Assembly (NCBI GenBank): GCA_002503395.1
Contig: DARQ01000026.1
Coordinates: 2,684 to 10,846, forward strand
Length of the DNA stretch: 8,163 nucleotides
Direction: 5' to 3'
Source: Euryarchaeota archaeon UBA60
Lineage (GTDB): Archaea > Thermoplasmatota > Poseidoniia > Poseidoniales > Poseidoniaceae
A program made the translations under genes and the position numbers. The first letter of the stretch is position 1; each line of letters opens with the position of its first letter. Below are positions 1 through 6,471 of the stretch, piece by piece. The notes below the pieces were generated by a model. It was given only the letters and a program-made list of their open reading frames with translations, made no database searches and was not told where the DNA came from.

Positions 1-26
1 ACGTAGTCACGCGACCAGAAACTCAT
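1..26 (-). CDS. Start of a further gene in the operon (5' end only)
   Basis: An ATG at 26..24 opens a frame that stays open to the window edge and reads MSFWSRDY. It begins 4 bp after the GH38 stop codon and is preceded by GAGGTGA at 37..31, a strong Shine-Dalgarno match at good distance. This spacing and signal are what a co-transcribed downstream gene should look like. Only eight codons are visible, so no function can be given. The alternative is a chance ATG followed by a short frame, but the ribosome binding site is the best in the window, which favours a real gene. Confidence 0.55.
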
Positions 27-30
27 CGCC

Positions 31-37
31 TCACCTC
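31..37 (-). promoter_or_regulatory. Ribosome binding site for the gene starting at 26
   Basis: GAGGTGA on the minus strand closely matches the complement of the 16S rRNA 3' end. It lies 4 nt before the ATG at 26..24 and overlaps the last codons and stop of the GH38 gene. It supports translation re-initiation at the next gene. None of the other visible starts in the window has a signal this strong. Confidence 0.6.
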
Positions 38-3027
38 ATCGTGAAGGTTGCAATTCCACCGGCGGGAACACAAATCTCCACATTTCCGGCCTTCACTGTC
101 TCACCATTACCGACCGTCCCATCACCGCCCGAACTGGGCTGGTGCTTGCCGTTCGGGGACTGACCGGTTGGGGACTGGTTGGTCGGGCGCTCCAATAGGT
201 CACAAGGCTCGATGCACAGGACGAGGTCACTGGCCAGCACCCCGTGCCAATCAGTGGAGGTCGGATTCCACAGTCGTAGCGCCAATCCGTCGCCGTTTTC
301 ACAGGGCTTGCAGGCGGAGGCGATTGGCATTGGTTTCTCACCCTCGAGATACCAAGTTCTTGATCTGGTGCCCAATTGCCCGGGCTTCGGAAGAGGGTCG
401 AAAGAGCCATCCAGTTGCGGTTTTGGCAGACCGGGAATCAAGGCAATTTGGGCACCGAAAGATTCAGCGTATTCGTGAACTCCGTGGCCGCTGATGGTCG
501 GCTGTGAATCCTCCCACGAGCCTTCGAAAGGCAATATTCCCCAGCGGATGAAGTGATGGCCGTGGCATTGTGCGCCGGGCGCGGGGAAACATGGGCCGGC
601 ACGGTTGCGTCGCCACGCGAAGCCGTCGCGTGACAACCAACCGACACTGCGCAGTAGGGTGAAGCAGAGTTCGAGCGCACCATCATCACCCAATCTCGCC
701 TCATATTCATTGGCGCCGGGGGCGAGCAGTGCCAGGCCGCCGACATCGTCTTGTGCCAGCACCACATTACGCATGTGCTTGGTCGGCACCTCAGGCTGGT
801 TCCACGAACTGTCGTGCGGGAAGTGCCAAGGCCGCTCGGCCATCTCGAAAGCCCCTCCAGCACGCACCACATCGGCCTCGATTCCGGTCGGCAGAATCAA
901 TCTCAAGCGGTGGTCGTCAATGCCATTGTCGACCACGGTGTCGACCTCCAAGACCGGTGAACCACTACGCATCGTCACCCAGTGCTCGATGCTGAGCCAA
1001 TCCTCGTCCTGACTGCGAATCTGCTTATCGTCATTGAAATTCCTCGGCAGCAGCCACTCGATTCGGATCTGCACAGTCGCCGACCACTCATCACTATGGC
1101 AAGCCGAGATTGTGACCTCGGAGCGGTAATTCGCATCATCATGCAGATTTCGTCGCCCGACATGGTCAGGGCGTTCATCCAATCCGACATCCTTGCCGGC
1201 GCCGACCGCAACAGCATATCCGCCGGGACTGTGGTCGTAACTATCGCCGGCATCTTCGTCATCCTCAAGCCAACCCAGCCCCGAGTAGGTCTTGCCGGTC
1301 GAGGTATCGATGAGGTCAAAGCGTCCATCCTCGCGGAAAATTGCCCGTATCAAGCCGTTCTCCATCCACCATCCTCCCTCTCCACCACTGGAGGTGACCG
1401 GCTGTGCCGGAGGTGGAGTGGTATCGATTCCCGGCAGCAGGTGGATGACATGCCAACCCGGCTGTAGTTCGCTGACCTCGATAGTTCCGCTCACCTTTGG
1501 TAATTTCACATTGGCGACCCGGTCGGAATGGATGTGCAGACCCCACTGTGGCGGTGTGATCTCAAGGTTGGAGAGCACCGCCCCGTCACCATCGGCCAAT
1601 ATCGCCCGTGCCGTCGGCATGCTCTGCCATCTTCCCTCGTCGGGGACCGGGGAATCGACCTGCACAGAGCCGCTCCACGGCACTGATAATGGGTTGTGAA
1701 TCAGGAATGGAACCGCATCCTCATTGATATGGCTGAGGTCGAACAGCGGTTGTAATTCCTTGGTCAGGTCATCGGTCAGCATGGCGGCGATTTCACGGGC
1801 GTGGCGGAATCTTATCTCCATGTCCTGATGGGTGGCATCGACACTGCAACCGCAGATGTCGTCGTGCGGATGGTTGCGCAGAACCTCACGCCATGCCAAT
1901 TGCAGGCTTTCAGGACGCGCTCGGCCACCCAACCCCCATGCCAGCGCCGCCATCGGCTCGATCTGATGGGTCAGCAGAGCCATCGTCGAGTCATTCATTC
2001 GCTTCAGGTACAGTCGGGCACTGAATACCCCGGAGAGCAGGGCTCGGTCCCAACCTTGGTGTAATTCGCCCTGATAGCGGGTTAGTGCTCTCCCGGCCTT
2101 TTCCTCGGTCTCAGCCCACTGTTTGATGGCGGCGAAGAAATCACCGAAGCGGGCATGGCGCAATTCGATCACACCGGCGAAATGCTGGTTCGCCGCCTCG
2201 ATTAACATCGGCAGGGTCGGTTGCGGCATGGTGTGGTCGGAACCATTACCCAACTGCACCACCGGCGGCGCCCAGTTATAGGTCTCTTCCAAGCCGTCGA
2301 TAAGTTTCTGTAATCTCCCCATGGCGGTATCGATATTCACAGTCGAGCTGTTCTTGGCATCGAGTTGTCGCTCCTCAAAACCCCAAGCCATCAGGCATGG
2401 ATAATCGGGAGTCTGTTTGACCGCGGTGACCGAGGTTTTGCCATCCCCTGCGACCCACTCGAACACGCATCCGGCATCGGCGACCCATTTTCCCGCCCCG
2501 CGGGTGAATAGAAAGGTGTCCAAGCCGACCCCGCGCAGAATCGCCGGTAATTGCGCGACATGACCGAACGGGTCGGGGACGTAGCCGATATCACTGCGGC
2601 CGCCGAATTGTTCGGCGATACGGTGGCCGAATTGCAGGTTGCGCACCAAGGCCTCGCCACCGACGATGAATTCATCGGGAAGCACGTACCAAGGCCCGAC
2701 ACCGAGTTTTCCGGCTTTGACCAATTTCTCTATTCGGCTGCGATTCTCCGGCTTCACCTCAAGGTAATCCTCTAGCACCACGGTCTGGCCATCGAACTCG
2801 AATGAGGGGTAATTGCTCTCGGGATTCTCAAGCAATTCCAGCAATTCATCGACGAACTCAATCAAGCGGTAACGGTATTGCTGAAATGGCAGATACCAAG
2901 CCCGGTCCCAGTGAACGTGAGGGGTGACATAACCGATGAGCGGCGAGGTCTTCTCCGGTGATTCTGACGTCGGTGCGCTCTGCGCCATGGAGGTCCTTTG
3001 CGGCGGAGATTGATGAGGGTTCGCCAT
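31..3027 (-). CDS. GH38 family alpha-mannosidase (MngB-like bacterial/archaeal type)
   Basis: A glycoside hydrolase of family 38, a retaining, zinc-dependent enzyme that cleaves alpha-mannosides. The N-terminal catalytic barrel shows PHVHWDRAWY at 36-45, with His39 and Asp41 as expected metal ligands. PDPFGH at 151-156 supplies the nucleophile and metal ligand Asp152. GNGSDH lies at 260-265, and NHPHDDICGCS at 385-395 supplies the last metal ligand, His388. The remainder (about 430-998) fits the family's middle and beta-rich C-terminal domains. At 998 residues it is longer than E. coli MngB (about 877), partly through a Ser/Pro/Gln-rich 28-residue N-terminus and a low-complexity loop near 945-980. 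No signal peptide or membrane segment is seen, so cytoplasmic action is likely. It starts 10 bp after the CD36-like gene. ATG 3027 has no clear Shine-Dalgarno; Met14 (ATG 2988) follows AAAGGA and may be the true start. Substrate is unknown: mannosylglycerate, mannosyl oligosaccharides or other alpha-mannosides are all possible. Confidence 0.95.
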   Translation of the reverse strand: MANPHQSPPQRTSMAQSAPTSESPEKTSPLIGYVTPHVHWDRAWYLPFQQYRYRLIEFVDELLELLENPESNYPSFEFDGQTVVLEDYLEVKPENRSRIEKLVKAGKLGVGPWYVLPDEFIVGGEALVRNLQFGHRIAEQFGGRSDIGYVPDPFGHVAQLPAILRGVGLDTFLFTRGAGKWVADAGCVFEWVAGDGKTSVTAVKQTPDYPCLMAWGFEERQLDAKNSSTVNIDTAMGRLQKLIDGLEETYNWAPPVVQLGNGSDHTMPQPTLPMLIEAANQHFAGVIELRHARFGDFFAAIKQWAETEEKAGRALTRYQGELHQGWDRALLSGVFSARLYLKRMNDSTMALLTHQIEPMAALAWGLGGRARPESLQLAWREVLRNHPHDDICGCSVDATHQDMEIRFRHAREIAAMLTDDLTKELQPLFDLSHINEDAVPFLIHNPLSVPWSGSVQVDSPVPDEGRWQSMPTARAILADGDGAVLSNLEITPPQWGLHIHSDRVANVKLPKVSGTIEVSELQPGWHVIHLLPGIDTTPPPAQPVTSSGGEGGWWMENGLIRAIFREDGRFDLIDTSTGKTYSGLGWLEDDEDAGDSYDHSPGGYAVAVGAGKDVGLDERPDHVGRRNLHDDANYRSEVTISACHSDEWSATVQIRIEWLLPRNFNDDKQIRSQDEDWLSIEHWVTMRSGSPVLEVDTVVDNGIDDHRLRLILPTGIEADVVRAGGAFEMAERPWHFPHDSSWNQPEVPTKHMRNVVLAQDDVGGLALLAPGANEYEARLGDDGALELCFTLLRSVGWLSRDGFAWRRNRAGPCFPAPGAQCHGHHFIRWGILPFEGSWEDSQPTISGHGVHEYAESFGAQIALIPGLPKPQLDGSFDPLPKPGQLGTRSRTWYLEGEKPMPIASACKPCENGDGLALRLWNPTSTDWHGVLASDLVLCIEPCDLLERPTNQSPTGQSPNGKHQPSSGGDGTVGNGETVKAGNVEICVPAGGIATFTMR
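151..180 (-). repeat. Imperfect 15-bp tandem repeat inside the GH38 gene
   Basis: Two adjacent 15-bp units (151-165 and 166-180) share 10 of 15 positions, including a GGGGACTG core. They encode the pentapeptide pair QSPTG/QSPNG at about residues 951-960 of the alpha-mannosidase. The surrounding Ser/Gly/Asn/Pro-rich stretch (about 945-980) looks like a flexible surface loop near the C-terminus, so this is probably local slippage in a tolerant region rather than a functional element. Confidence 0.5.
2994..2999 (-). promoter_or_regulatory. Possible ribosome binding site for an internal GH38 start
   Basis: AAAGGA on the minus strand lies 5 nt before the ATG at 2988..2986 (Met14 of the long reading). 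The upstream ATG at 3027 is preceded by GACTCGACACCG, with no purine-rich match. Since residues 1-28 are low-complexity and precede the conserved barrel start, initiation at Met14 would lose nothing recognisable. Confidence 0.3.
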
Positions 3028-3037
3028 CGGTGTCGAG

Positions 3038-5692
3038 TCATTCCTCTTCAGCCATCGCCGAATCGACTACCTCTTCGAGTTCATCGCTCGAACTCTGGCC
3101 GTCGCCTTCAGAACCATCACCCTCGCCGTCTGTCTGGTCCTGCCAAGACTTATCCTCGGGTTGCAGCACCACCAACTTCCATCCCCCCAAGCCTCCGAAT
3201 ATAATGGCGAGAGCGTAGAAAATCGCTGTTATCTGGTCTATGTAGAAGGCCGAGCCATCGGTATCGAAATTGGCCCAATACATCATCGGGTCTTGATTAG
3301 CGTGTACCTTGTCCTGCAGTAATTGTGCGGTTTCGGCGTCCATCGCGTTTGAACTCACAATCATGAATACAGCCTGCAGGTCATCTATGGTAGGGTCGTC
3401 AGCGCCGAGGCCGCGTTGGTCGTAGTAGATCACCGATTCCGATTCACCGCTGACGATTCTTCCGGTCACCGCCTCGGTCATCAGGGTCACATTGGTGCCG
3501 AAGTAAATCGGCAGAACCCCGGGAAATACATCCATGATGCTCTCACTGTCGAGATTCTTGGCCTGAACCGGATGGTCGACCGGGCTGGCATCGATTCGCC
3601 AAACTTCGGTGGTTATTCCGTGCAGGTCTCCCTTGCCTGAATACTGAGCCTCGAGAATTGCATAATCGGCGAGATTGACGGTGAAACTGGGGGGATTGTT
3701 GGGGTCGTAATTGGTGCCGTCCACCCAACCGCCGGTGGTGCCACTGGCATCGATTATTGGTGATAGGCCATAGGAGCCGTTGTAATGTTCACTGGTGCGC
3801 CACCAAAGTTGTGGATTACCATCCTTGGCGACATATTCTCCGACCTTGGAGAGGTCTATTTCTCCGGTATTGATGGTGTGAATGCCAGGTTCATTGGTAA
3901 CGTTCGGACTGCTGTAGTAGGTCTTGTTGGTCTCAAGGCTGGCCCATCCGACACTGGTGTCAGCCATCCCCGCAGAAATACTGGTCTCGTTCGAGGCAGA
4001 GTAGGCGAGAAGTGGGTCGTGCCAACCGAATAGCCATTGGTTCACCTCCATAGTGGAATACTTGGTTACGCCGAAAATACTCTCCAAGAAATCAGGCAGA
4101 ACCCCATCGAACATCCCCTTGACCCAGTATTCCAAGGTGTCGGCCTCGGAGGTGGTGATGTTGTAAATCGCCGCCATGGTCTGGTTGCTCCACTCGAGTT
4201 GCTGACCGCCGATTACAGGATTGTAGTCAGCATCTACCGGCACGGTCTTACCCGAGTAGATTCCGTACAGGAGATTGATTGAAGCGTTGGTGGTAAGACC
4301 CATCGGGCCGTTGAGGATTCGCTCAATGGTAGCGGCATCGAAATTCACATTCTCATAGCCCAACCACGGCATTCTGCTCGAAGGGCCGTTGACCGAAGTC
4401 AAATCATATTCTCCGGTGACGGGATTCATTCCTCCCCATGCCAGAGGTACAAATTCAAAGGAATTAATCGCCCCCTGTCCGCCGGATAGAACCAGTGGGA
4501 AGGTGGTTTCCCCATCCATCCAATCACCCGCATAAACCCCTATCTCGGATATTTCAGACAAGGATATTCCGAAGTTCAGGAAAGCCCAGGCCCCCAAGGC
4601 TGCGGGGTTATCGGCCAGAGAGAAGAAATTAGCAAAGCCGGGAATCAAATGGTTGCTATCCCATGCCAAGAGCCCGTCCGGATTATTGGTAGAATCATTG
4701 TGTGTGAGCAGAGCGCGAACATTTTTTCCCGCAAATGAGGTTCCAATCACCGCCCCCATGCGGTCTTGTAAATCCTCATCGCTGGCGCTTTTCCAGGAGA
4801 TGCCACCACCATATCCGGTCCAGGCATTCTGTACATACCAATGCATTGCCGAGTCTCGGGCCTCGGTAATCTCCGGGTCTCCATCTGCATAGCCATAGAC
4901 AGCGGCACGGGTGGATGAATTGGTCTGTGAGGGTGAGCCGAAGCCGAGGAAATATTCACTGCCATGTTTACTCAGTAGTGACAGGTCCTCATCCGTGGTT
5001 CCCGGTGCGATAACTCCCTCAAAAGCGGTTGTAAGGTCGGTGAAATTGGCATCTGGCCCCGAGTAGTTATTCGTCGCCGCCCAATTCTCGATAATCGAAT
5101 TGCCGACCGCGGCAGAGCCTGTGGTCGAATCGAGCCCGGTCGAGTCGTAATCATCTTGCAGGTCAGCGGCGATTCGTATCGATGCATGGGTGTATGTGAG
5201 GTCGTATTCCAACATCCCGACGACAAATCCTGCTTGGGAAATCTGCTGCAATTGCTCAATCAGTGTCGGAAAGACGACGATTTTCTGCGCTTCAAACAGG
5301 ATGTTGATATTGCTGATTAGATCGGTCGGGCTATTCTCACCGATAGATGTGAAGGTGCTGATTTCATCGTAGGTCAGGATACCATTGGTGGCGTCGTGCT
5401 CGATGATATTGCGCTCGGAGTCGATTTGGAACGTATAGGGGCCGACCCGCTCGAATTGTGGCTCGCTACCGTTTTTCACATCGTCGATATTGGCAATCGT
5501 CCATGCGTAATATGACCTTTCATCGGTAGAATTCAACCACGAGTCATCGCTCCAATCCTCTTCAGTCATGACGGTCATTTCATCGACGACATCCTGCACA
5601 GCACTGGTCGCCATCGGGGCGATTATAGCCAGATTCAGAACCAATAAGACTAGACTGCTCACAATCATTGCATAGGCTGAGGTACGTGTCAT
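3038..5692 (-). CDS. CD36/SR-B/LIMP-2-like membrane protein with a large extracellular domain
   Basis: This 884-residue protein has a short N-terminus, a hydrophobic segment at about 9-28, a very large exterior domain (about 31-818), a second membrane segment at about 820-842, and a short Asp/Glu/Ser/Gly-rich tail (844-884). That is the two-anchor hairpin topology of CD36 family receptors. Sequence blocks agree: the stretch from Tyr61 to FERVGPYTF (80-88) matches the family's 'Np-ev..G..p...E.GPY.y' block; WLFGWHDPLL (553-562) matches the 'LWGY.DPlL' signature; NTGEIDLSKVGEY (608-620), the following WW (630-631) and VDGT (657-660) match the 'tG..d..k.g....W...i.GTdG' region. It is nearly twice the usual length of about 470-500, the extra lying between the GPY and WHDP blocks (about 150-515). 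It has no cysteine and 14 N-X-S/T sequons. The first hydrophobic segment ends APMATSA, so it could be cleaved as a signal peptide. Known relatives bind lipids or lipoproteins, or escort a glycosidase; the role here is unknown. No Shine-Dalgarno precedes the start. Confidence 0.75.
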   Translation of the reverse strand: MTRTSAYAMIVSSLVLLVLNLAIIAPMATSAVQDVVDEMTVMTEEDWSDDSWLNSTDERSYYAWTIANIDDVKNGSEPQFERVGPYTFQIDSERNIIEHDATNGILTYDEISTFTSIGENSPTDLISNINILFEAQKIVVFPTLIEQLQQISQAGFVVGMLEYDLTYTHASIRIAADLQDDYDSTGLDSTTGSAAVGNSIIENWAATNNYSGPDANFTDLTTAFEGVIAPGTTDEDLSLLSKHGSEYFLGFGSPSQTNSSTRAAVYGYADGDPEITEARDSAMHWYVQNAWTGYGGGISWKSASDEDLQDRMGAVIGTSFAGKNVRALLTHNDSTNNPDGLLAWDSNHLIPGFANFFSLADNPAALGAWAFLNFGISLSEISEIGVYAGDWMDGETTFPLVLSGGQGAINSFEFVPLAWGGMNPVTGEYDLTSVNGPSSRMPWLGYENVNFDAATIERILNGPMGLTTNASINLLYGIYSGKTVPVDADYNPVIGGQQLEWSNQTMAAIYNITTSEADTLEYWVKGMFDGVLPDFLESIFGVTKYSTMEVNQWLFGWHDPLLAYSASNETSISAGMADTSVGWASLETNKTYYSSPNVTNEPGIHTINTGEIDLSKVGEYVAKDGNPQLWWRTSEHYNGSYGLSPIIDASGTTGGWVDGTNYDPNNPPSFTVNLADYAILEAQYSGKGDLHGITTEVWRIDASPVDHPVQAKNLDSESIMDVFPGVLPIYFGTNVTLMTEAVTGRIVSGESESVIYYDQRGLGADDPTIDDLQAVFMIVSSNAMDAETAQLLQDKVHANQDPMMYWANFDTDGSAFYIDQITAIFYALAIIFGGLGGWKLVVLQPEDKSWQDQTDGEGDGSEGDGQSSSDELEEVVDSAMAEEE

Positions 5693-5709
5693 CGCTGGCG
5701 ACTGTTGGG

Positions 5710-5734
5710 GTTTACAATTGAAGGTTGCGTAAAC
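5710..5734. repeat. Short inverted repeat before the CD36-like gene
   Basis: GTTTAC (5710-5715) and GTAAAC (5729-5734) form a perfect 6-bp inverted repeat separated by 13 bp. It lies in the 47-bp gap between the small membrane protein gene and the CD36-like gene, the longest intergenic gap in the window. It could be an operator half-site pair or a weak hairpin. Six paired bases can easily occur by chance, and no TATA-like box or terminator is evident next to it. Confidence 0.25.
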
Positions 5735-5739
5735 GCCGA

Positions 5740-6471
5740 TTACGATTCATCTTCAGCAACGAAGGTTGTCACAGCCGCCGCTCCAACACCCATCACACTG
5801 CCGATGATGGTCAACCATACCGACATTCCGAGACTCGCATCACCGCTATCCGGTAGCAGGACATACCACGCAAGAACCGCCAATCCGGTCAGGATTCCTC
5901 CGGCCCAGGACATTCCCATGTCGACATTGTCCGGTAGGACTTCAAGGTCGACTTCAAATTTGGGCAGGATGAACATCATTATGCAGGCCAGACATGACAG
6001 GATTCCCATCCACAGGATGATTCCACCCCATGTCCCTGCTGAAATGACATCAGACATCACCTCACAAGCCTCATCCGAGGCCTTACCGGCGTTTTCCATT
6101 TCTTTGATGCAATCATCGTATGCCCCGTCCAATTCTATCGTGGTGACTCCATCATCATATTCGACATAGTCGGCTTCCTTGGCCGCTTCGCTATACATCG
6201 TATCGGAGAATTCACACACCTCCACCGCAGTTTCATTTTTCTCATTGCATACAGTCTCGGTGTGCATGGAGCGCAGACCAGTGCTCATCTCGTTCACAAC
6301 ATCACCTTCACCAGTCTCTTCGACCAGCCAGGTCGAGCCGAACTGGCCGGCCAATCCGAGTAGCAGGCAAAGCGCCAATAATCCGGTGACGATGTATCCT
6401 TTCATGTCTGAATCCATGTTATTCCCCGACCGTCGATTAGTGGTCTCGCTATTATTCATTACCTCGCTCAT
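5740..6471 (-). CDS. Four-helix membrane protein with a cysteine-containing first loop
   Basis: A 243-residue protein of unrecognised family. Hydrophobic segments are at about 26-45, 146-169, 187-206 and 215-237. Between the first and second lies an acidic loop of about 100 residues with Cys75, Cys86, Cys121 and Cys136, enough for two disulfides, plus one N-X-T sequon at Asn79. With both termini inside, that loop would face the exterior. A large first loop with paired cysteines in a four-helix protein recalls claudin/PMP22-like topology, but only the shape is shared; I see no convincing sequence match. Its ATG overlaps the stop of the kinase-dehydrogenase gene (ATGA), implying coupled translation, and it sits 47 bp before the CD36-like gene, so the two may act together at the cell surface. 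Met5, Met19 (after a GGGGAA stretch) and Met23 are alternative starts that keep all four helices. Confidence 0.75.
   Translation of the reverse strand: MSEVMNNSETTNRRSGNNMDSDMKGYIVTGLLALCLLLGLAGQFGSTWLVEETGEGDVVNEMSTGLRSMHTETVCNEKNETAVEVCEFSDTMYSEAAKEADYVEYDDGVTTIELDGAYDDCIKEMENAGKASDEACEVMSDVISAGTWGGIILWMGILSCLACIMMFILPKFEVDLEVLPDNVDMGMSWAGGILTGLAVLAWYVLLPDSGDASLGMSVWLTIIGSVMGVGAAAVTTFVAEDES
6468..6471 (-). other. ATGA stop/start overlap (translational coupling)
   Basis: The TGA of the kinase-dehydrogenase gene (6470..6468) and the ATG of the membrane protein gene (6471..6469) share bases as ATGA. Such overlaps usually mean that ribosomes finishing the first gene re-initiate on the second, keeping their amounts linked. 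AGGA lies directly against this ATG, which is too close for a normal ribosome binding site and so fits re-initiation. Confidence 0.6.

Noticed and set aside
438..872. 144-codon open frame on the minus strand
   Set aside because: It overlaps the GH38 gene in another frame and shows biased Cys/Ser/Arg composition without motifs.
982..1467. 161-codon open frame on the plus strand
   Set aside because: It lies wholly inside the GH38 gene, has no recognisable domain and reads as an antisense shadow rich in Arg/Ser/Pro.
3038..5692. Protease, S-layer or substrate-binding protein instead of a CD36 relative
   Set aside because: No protease triad, lipobox or repeat domain is visible, and the order of the GPY, WHDP and DGT blocks with two terminal membrane anchors fits CD36 better than these alternatives.
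5693..5739. Archaeal promoter or transcription terminator in the intergenic gap
   Set aside because: There is no convincing TATA-like box with an upstream purine element and no T-rich tract on the minus strand; only the weak inverted repeat stands out.
5705..6169. 154-codon plus-strand frame opposite the four-helix protein gene
   Set aside because: It is antisense to a gene with clear membrane helices and a coupled start; its translation shows no domain.
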